In this document: piece by piece, positions 27,970 to 36,038 of the stretch
Layout of the letters: each line of letters opens with the position of its first letter
Position numbering within the stretch: position 1 is the first letter of the stretch
NCBI GenBank assembly: GCA_040191315.1
Contig: JAWJLM010000042.1
Location: 1-47,573 of the forward strand
Direction of reading: 5' to 3'
DNA: 47,573 bases
DNA from: Bacillaceae bacterium S4-13-56
GTDB taxonomy: Bacteria > Bacillota > Bacilli > Bacillales > JAWJLM01
Made by a program: the position numbers and the translations under genes
Notes under the pieces: generated by a model
Told to the model about the DNA's origin: nothing
The model's input: the letters and a program-made list of their open reading frames with translations, nothing else
Database searches by the model: none

Positions 27970-28353
27970 ATGGGTATAGGTAGAAGGTCACAAGTGACTA
28001 AACTTGAATCGCCATATATGAAGGAATACGACGTCTATTTAGAAAGACGTTCAAAAAAGCGAAAGCGACTTTTTCGTAGATTAGCTCTGTTTGGTATTGT
28101 TGCATTTATCATGGCTTCTTCTTTAACATCTTATCACTTTAATCAACGAGCATTAAAAAAAGAAAAAGTTGGTGAGTTAATAGAGCTTCAAAAAGAGAAA
28201 GATCAAATAGTGGACAAGCAAAAGGACTTAAGAGAAGAAATTAAACTGTTACAAGATGAGGATTACGTCCTCCAAATTGCCCGTAGGGATTATTTCTTTT
28301 CTAAAGAAGGTGAAGTTATTTTCAAACTTCCAGATGAAGACCCATCTTATTGA
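27970..28353 (+). CDS. divIC: Cell division protein DivIC (FtsB-like)
   Basis: This is a bitopic divisome protein (127 aa) with a short basic cytoplasmic part and one membrane segment near residues 38-56 (LALFGIVAFIMASSLTSY). An extracellular coiled coil follows (EKVGELIELQKEKDQIVDKQ) and the FtsB/DivIC signature DEDYVLQIARRDYFFSKEGE. It pairs with DivIB and FtsL. AGGAGGTGA at 27953-27961 gives the ATG at 27970; the frame continues upstream inside yabQ without a site. Confidence 0.95.
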   Translation: MGIGRRSQVTKLESPYMKEYDVYLERRSKKRKRLFRRLALFGIVAFIMASSLTSYHFNQRALKKEKVGELIELQKEKDQIVDKQKDLREEIKLLQDEDYVLQIARRDYFFSKEGEVIFKLPDEDPSY

Positions 28354-28379
28354 CACCTTTTTTTGACCTTAGCTATAAT
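28350..28379 (+). promoter_or_regulatory. yabR promoter overlapping the divIC stop
   Basis: TTGACA (28350-28355), 18-bp spacer, TATAAT (28374-28379). A transcript from here would include the family C repeat at 28402-28553 in its leader. Confidence 0.75.
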
Positions 28380-28401
28380 ATAGTAATAAATGAAATTCTT
28401 C

Positions 28402-28553
28402 ATACTATCAGAATTTATAACTTTAATCGGTTGATAGTATAAGTAAAACTAAGGCTTTCGCCATTAGGATTTGCACTCTAGGGTATAGGGCTTCTAAGAT
28501 AGCAAAATACGCTTTCAAGAATCCCTTTAACGATAAGCCGAGTTTTTCCAAAA
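28402..28553 (+). repeat. Family C repeat, copy 3 (in the yabR leader)
   Basis: Left hairpin ATACTATCA/TGATAGTAT, then AAACTAAGGCTTTCGCC, a central GATAGCAAAATACGCTTTC-type hairpin, AAGAATCCCTTTAACGATAA and GCCGAGTTTTT. It ends about 4 bp before the AAGGAGGAG ribosome site of yabR. Confidence 0.8.
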
Positions 28554-28576
28554 ATTTAAGGAGGAGCCATTTTTAT

Positions 28577-28972
28577 ATGTCAATCGAAGTAGGCAGCAAG
28601 TTGCAGGGAAAGGTTACTGGAATCACTAACTTTGGTGCTTTTATAGAGTTGCCTGGCGGGGTCACTGGTTTGGTTCATATTAGTGAAGTTGCTGACAATT
28701 ATGTAAAAGACATTAATGAGCACTTGTCTGTAGGGGATCAAGTGGAAGTGAAAGTCATTAATGTTGAAAAAGATGGAAAGATCGGGCTTTCCATTAAAAA
28801 GGCAAAAGAAAATTACGGACGTCGTAACCAGAAGCCATTCAAAGAAAAGGATCGTGAGGAATCCTTTGAACAAAAAATCTCTCGCTTTTTAAAGGATAGT
28901 GAAGATCGTTTAACATCCTTAAAAAAACACACGGAGTCAAAACGTGGAGGAAGAGGAGCGAGAAGAGGATAG
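28577..28972 (+). CDS. yabR: S1 RNA-binding domain protein YabR
   Basis: This 131 aa protein has a single S1 OB-fold at residues 5-75 (GSKLQGKVTGITNFGAFIEL, GLVHISEVADNYVKDI, VKVINVEKDGKIGLSIK) and a basic, Arg/Lys-rich C-terminal tail ending in RGGRGARRG. It is related to polynucleotide phosphorylase-type S1 domains; the RNA target is unknown. AAGGAGGAG lies upstream. A sigma-A promoter and a long leader containing a family C repeat precede it. Confidence 0.94.
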   Translation: MSIEVGSKLQGKVTGITNFGAFIELPGGVTGLVHISEVADNYVKDINEHLSVGDQVEVKVINVEKDGKIGLSIKKAKENYGRRNQKPFKEKDREESFEQKISRFLKDSEDRLTSLKKHTESKRGGRGARRG

Positions 28973-29007
28973 CTTGCTGTCTAAATAATCATTTAACATA
29001 TAATTGT

Positions 29008-29036
29008 AAAAAAGCACCCATCACGGGTGCTTTTTT
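29008..29036. terminator. Bidirectional terminator between yabR and the tRNA genes
   Basis: AAAAAAGCACCC/GGGTGCTTTTTT with loop ATCAC, with T-runs in both directions. It separates yabR (+) from tRNA-Glu (-). Confidence 0.9.
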
Positions 29037-29065
29037 ACATATAAAAATAAAAATAAAAATGTGGA

Positions 29066-29137
29066 TGACCCGTACGGGATTCGAACCCGTGTTACCGCCG
29101 TGAAAGGGCGGTGTCTTAACCGCTTGACCAACGGGCC
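29066..29137 (-). tRNA. tRNA-Glu (anticodon UUC)
   Basis: Minus-strand cloverleaf: acceptor GGCCCGT/ACGGGTC with discriminator A, D-arm TGGTCAAGCGGTTA, anticodon arm CCGCC-CTTTCAC-GGCGG with anticodon TTC (complement of 29102-29104), T-loop TTCGAAT. The sequence after the discriminator is TCC, so CCA is not encoded. It is second in a two-tRNA unit. Confidence 0.97.
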
Positions 29138-29149
29138 ATGTCCTAAAAA

Positions 29150-29226
29150 TGGTAGCGGCGGAGGGGATCGAACCCCCGACCTCACGGGTATGAACCGTAC
29201 GCTCTAGCCAGCTGAGCCACACCGCC
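29150..29226 (-). tRNA. tRNA-Met (anticodon CAU, elongator type)
   Basis: Minus-strand cloverleaf: acceptor GGCGGTG and CGCCGCT-type pairing partner, anticodon loop TTCATAC with CAT (complement of 29190-29192), T-loop TTCGATC, and CCA encoded at the 3' end (29150-29152). The first acceptor pair is G-C and the anticodon stem lacks the three G-C pairs of initiator tRNA, so I call it elongator. Confidence 0.92.
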
Positions 29227-29247
29227 AATATGAAAGACACAAAAAAT

Positions 29248-29276
29248 ATATTACAATAGGTGCGAAAAACTGTCAA
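29248..29276 (-). promoter_or_regulatory. Promoter of the tRNA-Met/tRNA-Glu unit
   Basis: Minus strand: TTGACA (29271-29276), 17-bp spacer, TAATAT (29248-29253). It lies 21 bp before the mature tRNA-Met 5' end. Confidence 0.85.
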
Positions 29277-29381
29277 TATATATTTTTCACTTCAAACATT
29301 CGACGGATAGTACACATTTTCACAATAACCATACAAAAAATATGTTAATCCAACAAATTGTAAAAAAAAATAGGACCATAG

Positions 29382-29477
29382 TGACGAAAAGTTATTCATA
29401 TCACGGAAACAAGTCGAACACTTTTAATGGGTTGTCCACTTGTTTTGACAAAAAAAAGACTCTTTCTATGTTTAAAT
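29382..29477 (+). promoter_or_regulatory. spoIIE promoter with Spo0A boxes
   Basis: TTGACA is at 29445-29450. TTAAAT (29472-29477) gives a 21-bp spacer like the long-spaced Spo0A-activated promoters of B. subtilis; TATGTT (29467-29472) at 16 bp is the alternative. Upstream are a perfect TGACGAA box (29382-29388) and a one-mismatch AGTCGAA (29412-29418). Confidence 0.65.
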
Positions 29478-29502
29478 GTGGAGAAAGAGGAGTGGTTCTA
29501 AT

Positions 29503-31959
29503 ATGACAGAGTATGTAAAGCCCGTGGAAGGACAGCCCTGGAAGGAACGAACAATTATTCAAAAAACTAGGTGGATGAATAAAATAGAAAGTACTTCTAG
29601 GGTGCTTTTAATTGAAAAAGGTTGGTTACTTTATGTTATCGGGTTTTTGTTGGGAAGAGCCTTGATATTAACAAGTATTTCTCCCTTCGCCATTGCATTC
29701 TTAGCTTCTGTTTGGCTGATACGAAAAGAAAAGGTAGGACTTACCTTTATCTTTACCGTATTAGGGGGGTTGTCGATCGGGTTTGATCAAGCTATTTGGA
29801 TTGGCGGATCTCTTTTTATGATGTTACTTTCCATTTATTTTGTTCGGAATCTACCTATAAAGCAGAAGCATTTACCGGTGCTTGCCTTTATTTCTTCAGC
29901 TTCCGTCCGAGGCTTGTGGAATTATTATGGAAATCATATGACTGGATATGATTGGATCCTAACTGTTGCGGAAGCAACACTAAGTTTTGTCCTTGTTCTT
30001 ATCTTTATGCAAAGTATTCCTTTATTATCACCAAAACGTTACCGAAAAACATTAAAAAATGAAGAGATTGTTAGTATCATTATTTTGCTTGCATCTGTTT
30101 TAACCGGATTGATTGGATGGTCTGTAATGGACGCTTCTATTGAACAAGTAGCTTCTCGATACCTTGTGTTGCTGTTTAGCTTAATTGGAGGGGCAGCTAT
30201 AGGATCAACGGTTGGTGTCGTTGCTGGTTTGATTTTAAGTTTATCGAATGTTGCAACTTTATATCAGATGAGTTTACTTGCATTCTCTGGTCTGCTTGGT
30301 GGGTTGTTAAAAGAAGGAAAGAAAATCGGGGTTGGAATAGGTTTGCTTGTTGGAACCCTACTTATAGGGGTCTATGGAGATGGGGGTACTCATCATATTG
30401 GGACTTCAATGCTAGAATCCCTCTTTGCCGTTCTCATTTTTCTTTTAACACCCCATGAATTAATTAAAAAAATGGCGAGGTATATTCCAGGAACAGCAGA
30501 GCATTCAAAGGAGCAAGAACAATATATCCAAAAAATACGAGATGTCACAGCTAATCGTGTGGAACAATTCTCTGATGTATTTAATGCCCTATCTAAAAGT
30601 TTTACAATAGAAGACCCTTCCTTAAACCAAGAAACTATTGAGCGGGAAAAGGATTATTTTTTAAGTAATGTTACGGAAAAGACCTGTCAATCTTGTTTTA
30701 TGAAGGAAGCTTGCTGGACCCGTAAATTTGAGACGACCTATGGTTATATGTCGGAGATTATGGAAAGTTTAGAAGAGGGGACCTTAGGTAACCAAAGAAA
30801 GCTGATGCGTGAATTCGAACGCCATTGTGTAAAGCCAGATAAGGTCATAGAAACCATGAAGCATGAGATGTCTTTTTACCAAGCTAATAAAAAACTTAAA
30901 AAACAAGTGTTAGAAAGTCGAAAGTTTGTTGCTGAACAGTTAAGAGGGGTTTCGGAGGTCATGGAGGGATTTGCTAAAGAAATTGTTAAGGAACGGAAAA
31001 ACCATGAGGTTCAAGAAGCGGAAATTTTAAGAGTTTTGAATGATGCAGGAATCGAGCTTGAACAATTAGATATTTTCAGTCTAGATCCTGGGAATGTCGA
31101 CATAGAAATGGTTGTTAGCTTTTATGAATATCACGGAGAGGGAAAAAAGGTCATTGCCCCTATGCTATCTGACATATTAGACGAAATGATTATACTTAAG
31201 AATGAAGAAATTGCACCTTTCCAAGGGGGGGACAGCCATCTATCCTTTGGTTCTGCGAAGGCTTATACAGTGGATACGGGGGTCTCTCACGCTGCTAAAA
31301 ATGGAGGCTTTATCTCTGGTGATAGTTATACCACTATGGAACTGGGTGCGGGGAAATATGCTGTAGCCATTAGCGATGGGATGGGAAATGGGAAAAGAGC
31401 TCATGAGGAAAGTATGGAAACCTTATATCTCCTGCAACGCATCTTACATTCTGGCATTGAAGAAAAAATGGCGATTAAATCGATTAACTCTATTCTTTCT
31501 TTACGAACAACGGATGAAATTTTTTCAACTTTAGATTTGGCAGTAATAGATTTACAAACAGCTTTTACTAGATTCTTAAAAATTGGTTCGACCCCAAGTT
31601 TTATAAAAAGAGGAGATCAAATTATTAAAGTAGAGGCAAGCAATCTACCAATTGGAATTATTCATGAGTTTGAGGTGGATGTTGTAAGTGAACAGCTAAA
31701 AGCTGGAGATTTACTCATCCAAATGAGCGATGGGATTTTTGAAGGTCCTAAGCATGTTGAAAACGTTGATATGTGGCTAAAGAGAAAGATTAAAGACATG
31801 GAAACGAATGATCCTCAGGAAGTGGCGGATTTAATTTTAGAAGAAGTCATTCGAACGAAAGCTGGAGAAATAGATGATGATATGACAGTTGTTGTTACGA
31901 AAATTAATCATAATAACCCAGAATGGTCGTCTATTCCGGTATTTAATAAAATAAGTTAG
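29503..31959 (+). CDS. spoIIE: Stage II sporulation protein E (SpoIIE phosphatase)
   Basis: This membrane PP2C-type phosphatase dephosphorylates SpoIIAA and so activates sigma-F; it also joins FtsZ at the polar septum. It is 818 aa: about ten membrane segments in residues 35-320, a central region with TCQSCFMKEACW, and a C-terminal PP2C domain. Metal-binding Asp candidates are D607 (FISGDSY), D625 (AISDGMGNGKRA) and the DDDMTVV run at 791-793. The start at 29503 follows AAAGAGGAG; an upstream ATG at 29476 is not family-like. A Spo0A-type promoter precedes it. Confidence 0.97.
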   Translation: MTEYVKPVEGQPWKERTIIQKTRWMNKIESTSRVLLIEKGWLLYVIGFLLGRALILTSISPFAIAFLASVWLIRKEKVGLTFIFTVLGGLSIGFDQAIWIGGSLFMMLLSIYFVRNLPIKQKHLPVLAFISSASVRGLWNYYGNHMTGYDWILTVAEATLSFVLVLIFMQSIPLLSPKRYRKTLKNEEIVSIIILLASVLTGLIGWSVMDASIEQVASRYLVLLFSLIGGAAIGSTVGVVAGLILSLSNVATLYQMSLLAFSGLLGGLLKEGKKIGVGIGLLVGTLLIGVYGDGGTHHIGTSMLESLFAVLIFLLTPHELIKKMARYIPGTAEHSKEQEQYIQKIRDVTANRVEQFSDVFNALSKSFTIEDPSLNQETIEREKDYFLSNVTEKTCQSCFMKEACWTRKFETTYGYMSEIMESLEEGTLGNQRKLMREFERHCVKPDKVIETMKHEMSFYQANKKLKKQVLESRKFVAEQLRGVSEVMEGFAKEIVKERKNHEVQEAEILRVLNDAGIELEQLDIFSLDPGNVDIEMVVSFYEYHGEGKKVIAPMLSDILDEMIILKNEEIAPFQGGDSHLSFGSAKAYTVDTGVSHAAKNGGFISGDSYTTMELGAGKYAVAISDGMGNGKRAHEESMETLYLLQRILHSGIEEKMAIKSINSILSLRTTDEIFSTLDLAVIDLQTAFTRFLKIGSTPSFIKRGDQIIKVEASNLPIGIIHEFEVDVVSEQLKAGDLLIQMSDGIFEGPKHVENVDMWLKRKIKDMETNDPQEVADLILEEVIRTKAGEIDDDMTVVVTKINHNNPEWSSIPVFNKIS

Positions 31960-31960
31960 A

Positions 31961-31992
31961 TTCCTACGGTATACCGTAGGTTTTCTTTTTTA
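31961..31992 (+). terminator. spoIIE terminator
   Basis: CCTACGGTATACCGTAGG perfect palindrome followed by TTTTCTTTTTT. Confidence 0.9.
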
Positions 31993-32001
31993 AAAAGAAA
32001 A

Positions 32002-32134
32002 TTTGTCTAGCTCCAGCGAAGAAGCATCATCGAGTAATCTTCGAAGTTTTTGCCCCGAGTAAGGAAAGCTACATAGAGCTACTTCGCAGAAACAAGTGCT
32101 TTTCTTGTTTCGAAGGGCGCTTGCGCTTTTCTTA
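32002..32134 (+). repeat. Family A' repeat, best-preserved copy
   Basis: TTTGTCTAGCTCCAGCGAAG, CATCATCGAGTAATCTTCG, TTTTTGCCCCGAGTAAGG, AAGCTACATAGAGCTACTTC, a GAAACAAG/CTTGTTTC hairpin and GGGCGCTTGCGCTTTTCTTA. About 133 nt; it can serve as the reference for the family. It lies between spoIIE and yabS. Confidence 0.9.
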
Positions 32135-32193
32135 GGTATACTTTCTACTTTTTCTGTCTATGCTGTTGATAGAATTTAAAGGAGGAAGATAGG

Positions 32194-32940
32194 ATGAACA
32201 AAGGGAAGTTGAAACAGATTCTATTAATCACAGATGGTTGTTCCAATAAGGGGGAAGACCCGGCGGATGTTGCACGATTAGCTTATGAACATGGAATTAC
32301 CGTGAATGTTATTGGGATTTTGGAAGACAATCAAACAGAACAACCGGAGGGTTTGCAGGAAGTTGAAGAGATTGCACAATCAGGAGGTGGGATTAGCCAA
32401 ATCGTTTATGCCCAAGCACTTTCTGAAACCGTACAAATGGTTACAAGGACGGCTATGGCTCAAACCCTTAAGGGCGTTGTCAATCAAGAGTTGAAGCAAA
32501 TATTAGGTCCGAGCAAGGGTTTAGATGAGTTACCACCCGATAAGCGAGGAGAAATCATGGAAGTGGTTGAGGATCTTGGGGAAACTTGCGATATGGAGGT
32601 TCTTGTATTAGTGGATACAAGTGCTAGTATGAACAATAAACTACCAACAGTACAAGAGTCATTATTTGATCTTTCCTTAAGTCTGAATGCGAGAGAAGGA
32701 CAAAATAAATTTTCTATCTACTCTTTCCCAGGTAGAAGGAAAGACTTAGAGATGATTATGGATTGGACCCCGCATCTTGAAAGTATTTCCTCAGTGTTCC
32801 CAAAACTATCAAGTGGAGGGATTACCCCTACCGGGCCAGCATTGCGCGGGGCAATAGAACAATTTTCAAATAAAACAAAACGCTCATTAAGGAGTTTGCT
32901 GAAAAAAGATGAACCATATATGGAAGATTTCGGATCTTAA
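32194..32940 (+). CDS. yabS: von Willebrand factor A domain protein YabS
   Basis: This 248 aa protein has an N-terminal ILLITDGCSNKGEDPADVAR half and a vWA-like C-terminal half with a MIDAS-type DTSASM motif (VLVLVDTSASMNNKLPTV) and GGITPTGPALRGA. B. subtilis YabS is a homologue in the same place. AAAGGAGGA precedes the ATG. It overlaps the start of the kinase gene yabT by 32 nt, so the pair is probably coupled and may act together. The function is unknown. Confidence 0.92.
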   Translation: MNKGKLKQILLITDGCSNKGEDPADVARLAYEHGITVNVIGILEDNQTEQPEGLQEVEEIAQSGGGISQIVYAQALSETVQMVTRTAMAQTLKGVVNQELKQILGPSKGLDELPPDKRGEIMEVVEDLGETCDMEVLVLVDTSASMNNKLPTVQESLFDLSLSLNAREGQNKFSIYSFPGRRKDLEMIMDWTPHLESISSVFPKLSSGGITPTGPALRGAIEQFSNKTKRSLRSLLKKDEPYMEDFGS

Positions 32941-33874
32941 ATTGGTTGCTGGAGCAGTTATTAAGGGAAAATGGAATCATCGTTCCTATCAAATCATGAA
33001 AGAACTAGGTAGTGGAGCGAATGGTATTGTGTATCTAGCCGAATATCAATCTAAATCTGTGGCCATTAAATTCAGTGACAATAGTTCCACGATTGCTACC
33101 GAAGTCAATGTTCTAAAGAAATGTCAAAAGGTCCAGGGGAATCTCCTTGGACCTTCTCTTTTAGATGTCGATGATTGGACAAGTCCCAAGGGGGATATTG
33201 TTCCTTTTTATGTTATGGAGTATGTCAAAGGCATCCAACTTCCAAGGTATATTCAAATGAATGGGAGCAAGGCTTTAGGTGAAATGATGATTCAACTTTT
33301 AGAAGGGCTTCATGTTCTTCACCAATCAGGATTTATATTCGGAGACTTAAAACCAGAACATTTACTTATCGTATCAACACCACCAAGACTAAGGTGGATT
33401 GATTTGGGTGGAACCACTCCAATAGGCAAATCATTACGGGAGTATACTGCTTTTTATGATCGTGGATATTGGAAATTAGGATCACGAAGAGCTGATCCAC
33501 AATATGACTTATTTGCAGCTGCTATGGTTATGATAGGCACCTATTATACAAGACAGTTTGATCGAGGTACCAATCCTCAGAATACGCTTTTAAACAGGGT
33601 GAAGATGTCAAAATCGTTAAGGCCGTTTGAAAAAGCCATTCAAAAAGCTTTACTAGGTAAATATCAAAGTGCCTTGGAAATGAAAAAAGATATAGAGATA
33701 GCAACTATGCGACTCACTCAACAAAAGCAAAAGCCCTATCCAACAGGAACAGCTACTGTAAGAACACATCAAAAGGCAATATCTAGAGATAATTACTTTG
33801 GCGAACCCATAGGGATAGGTGTTGTACTTCTTTTTTTATATGCATTTTTCCTAACCTTCCAATGGGTCGGATAG
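32909..33874 (+). CDS. yabT: Hanks-type serine/threonine kinase YabT
   Basis: This membrane-anchored protein kinase (321 aa) has a Gly loop LGSGANG at about residues 33-39, the ATP-binding Lys at about 54 (VAIKF), catalytic GDLKPEHLL and a DLGG metal motif in place of DFG. One C-terminal membrane segment (GIGVVLLFLYAFFLTFQWVG) follows a basic stretch. B. subtilis YabT is a sporulation kinase activated by DNA and phosphorylates RecA. The ribosome site is poor, which fits coupling to yabS. Confidence 0.9.
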   Translation: MNHIWKISDLKLVAGAVIKGKWNHRSYQIMKELGSGANGIVYLAEYQSKSVAIKFSDNSSTIATEVNVLKKCQKVQGNLLGPSLLDVDDWTSPKGDIVPFYVMEYVKGIQLPRYIQMNGSKALGEMMIQLLEGLHVLHQSGFIFGDLKPEHLLIVSTPPRLRWIDLGGTTPIGKSLREYTAFYDRGYWKLGSRRADPQYDLFAAAMVMIGTYYTRQFDRGTNPQNTLLNRVKMSKSLRPFEKAIQKALLGKYQSALEMKKDIEIATMRLTQQKQKPYPTGTATVRTHQKAISRDNYFGEPIGIGVVLLFLYAFFLTFQWVG

Positions 33875-33955
33875 TCAGACTTTGATTTTGCAGAAAACAT
33901 AATAACAATGGTAGGATAGTAAAGTAGATTGAATTCTTGAAACGGAGGAAATGAA

Positions 33956-35368
33956 TTGGATATCCATCCGGTTTTTAAACTTATTGATACCTATCAAATG
34001 CTTCCAAGAAACGCTTGTGTTTTAGTTGGTGTTTCAGGAGGCTCAGATTCAGTGGCACTTCTACATTTTCTTCAATCCAATCAAACTCTTTGGGGGATTC
34101 GGATTATCGCCATTAGTGTTGATCATGGACTTCGAGGCAGAGAATCAGAGGAAGATTGTCTTTTTGTCAAAGAGTTATGTAAAAAATGGAAAATACCTTT
34201 TGAGGCAGAAAAAGTGGATGTAAAATCTTACAAGGCAAATAATAAATTAGGTACTCAACAAGCTGCGCGTGATCTTAGATATAAGGTTTTTCAGGAAAAA
34301 ATGGAGCAATATGGAGCATCAGTTCTTGCCCTGGCACATCATGGTGATGACCAAGTGGAAACCTTTATTATGAAATTATCTCGAACCGTAGAACCCTCTC
34401 ATTTAAAAGGAATTCCAGTATCTCGGCCCTTTGGGAATGGTCAAATTGTTCGTCCTTTTTTATTATTAACAAAGGAAGATATTTATCAATACTGTCAGAA
34501 TCATCATTTAAGTTTCAGAGAAGATCCCTCAAATTTTGAAACGAATTACACAAGAAATGCGTATAGACATCATGTCCTTCCTTTTTTAAAAAGACAAAAC
34601 CCTAAAATACATGAGCATTTGCATTACTTTAATAAATACCACCAAGAGGACGAAAGCTTCTTCCTTCAACAAGCGTTGAGTGCATTTAACGAAATTGTGG
34701 AAGTGAGAGGAACTAAGGAAATCATGATTTCCGTTAAAAAATTTACAAAGCTTGAGAATCCTTTACAAAGGAGAGTGTTTCATCTAATATTAAATTACCT
34801 TTATGAACAAGTTCAAAATCCAGTTAATTTATCCTTTATTCACACAGAGCAATTTCTCCATCTTCTTCATTCTGGACAAGCTCATAGTGCTATACATTTC
34901 CCCCATGGATTACATATTATCAAATCATATGATGATGTCCTATTTTCATTTGATCAATCTGGAGTAGAGCCATTTGAGATTTCTTTTACTCCTCCGGCAA
35001 CCATAACTCTGCCAAATGGAATGGAAGTAAAATCGATATACAGTGATAAGTTGGGAGAAGAAGGCGTCTGTGAATTTGTTTGTGAGGGACATAATGTTCA
35101 ACTCCCACTATGGATTAGGACACGAAGAGATGGAGATCGAATGAAAGTAAGAGGTTTAAATGGCCACAAGAAAATAAAAGATCTTTTTATCGATGAAAAA
35201 ATCCCAAAAATTTTTAGGGATCAGTGGCCAATTTTAACGGATAATAAAGGGCAAATACTTTGGGTTATCGGTCTAAGGAAAAGCGAGCAGGGGTTCGATT
35301 CTTCATCAACTGGAACGAGGATCCGAATAACAGTCAGAACATCTTCACTCACCTGGGAGGAAAATTAA
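33956..35368 (+). CDS. tilS: tRNA(Ile)-lysidine synthase
   Basis: TilS converts C34 of the CAU-anticodon tRNA-Ile to lysidine so it reads AUA. The N-terminal PP-loop ATPase has SGGSDS at residues 27-32 and SVDHGLRGRES; LAHHGDDQVET and the C-terminal TilS domain (RTRRDGDRMKVRGLNGHKKIKD) follow. It is 470 aa. The start is a TTG after CGGAGGAAATGAA; a nearby ATG is out of frame. The stop directly abuts the hprT ATG. Confidence 0.95.
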   Translation: MDIHPVFKLIDTYQMLPRNACVLVGVSGGSDSVALLHFLQSNQTLWGIRIIAISVDHGLRGRESEEDCLFVKELCKKWKIPFEAEKVDVKSYKANNKLGTQQAARDLRYKVFQEKMEQYGASVLALAHHGDDQVETFIMKLSRTVEPSHLKGIPVSRPFGNGQIVRPFLLLTKEDIYQYCQNHHLSFREDPSNFETNYTRNAYRHHVLPFLKRQNPKIHEHLHYFNKYHQEDESFFLQQALSAFNEIVEVRGTKEIMISVKKFTKLENPLQRRVFHLILNYLYEQVQNPVNLSFIHTEQFLHLLHSGQAHSAIHFPHGLHIIKSYDDVLFSFDQSGVEPFEISFTPPATITLPNGMEVKSIYSDKLGEEGVCEFVCEGHNVQLPLWIRTRRDGDRMKVRGLNGHKKIKDLFIDEKIPKIFRDQWPILTDNKGQILWVIGLRKSEQGFDSSSTGTRIRITVRTSSLTWEEN

Positions 35369-35917
35369 ATGCATAACGAAATTGAAAAAGTTCTTATTTC
35401 TGAAGAGGAAATACAAAAAAAGATTAAAGAGTTAGCAGCTCAAATTACGGAAGAATACGAAGGGAAATTCCCGCTAGCAATCGGTGTATTAAAAGGTGCT
35501 ATGCCATTCATGGGAGATCTCTTAAAAAGAGTTGACACTCACCTAGAAATGGATTTTATGGATGTATCAAGTTATGGAGGCGGAATGAAGTCAACAGGTG
35601 AAGTGAAAATACTAAAGGACTTGGACACAAAAGTAGAAGGAAGAGACCTTCTTATTATCGAAGATATTATTGATAGTGGGTTAACCTTAAGTTACTTAGT
35701 TGATTTATTTAAGTATCGTAAAGCAAAATCTATACGAATTGTTACTCTTTTAGATAAACCATCAGGAAGAAACGTGGATTTAAAAGCTGATTTGGTTGGC
35801 TTTGAAGTTCCGGATGAATTTGTGGTAGGTTATGGACTGGATTATCAAGAACGTTATCGAAATCTTCCTTATATAGGGGTGTTAAAGCCTGAGGTTTATC
35901 AAGTTGAGTCAGATTAA
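35369..35917 (+). CDS. hprT: Hypoxanthine-guanine phosphoribosyltransferase
   Basis: This purine salvage enzyme (182 aa) makes IMP or GMP from hypoxanthine or guanine and PRPP. The PRPP-binding loop [11 protein letters not shown] is at about residues 96-106; [26 protein letters not shown] and [12 protein letters not shown] are family blocks. GGGAGGAAAA lies in the end of tilS. The tilS-hprT-ftsH order is widely conserved in Firmicutes. Confidence 0.97.
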   Translation: MHNEIEKVLISEEEIQKKIKELAAQITEEYEGKFPLAIGVLKGAMPFMGDLLKRVDTHLEMDFMDVSSYGGGMKSTGEVKILKDLDTKVEGRDLLIIEDIIDSGLTLSYLVDLFKYRKAKSIRIVTLLDKPSGRNVDLKADLVGFEVPDEFVVGYGLDYQERYRNLPYIGVLKPEVYQVESD

Positions 35918-35936
35918 ATTCTAGTCATGAATGAAA

Positions 35937-35992
35937 AAGGAATATACAAGCATAGATTAAAAGGGCAATTAGTTGTATTCCTTCATTTTATT
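35937..35992 (+). terminator. Weak hairpin in the hprT-ftsH gap
   Basis: AAGGAATATACAA and TTGTATTCCTT pair around a long loop, with T-rich sequence after. This could be a weak terminator. A possible ftsH promoter, TTGTAT (35973-35978)-N18-TATTAT (35997-36002), overlaps it. Confidence 0.3.
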
Positions 35993-36038
35993 ATGGTATT
36001 ATTTTATATAGTTTTCTCTGTTTGGGAGGAGGTAGGAA

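Noticed and set aside
28989-29276. 95-codon minus-strand open frame
   Set aside because: It runs through the two tRNA genes and the shared terminator.
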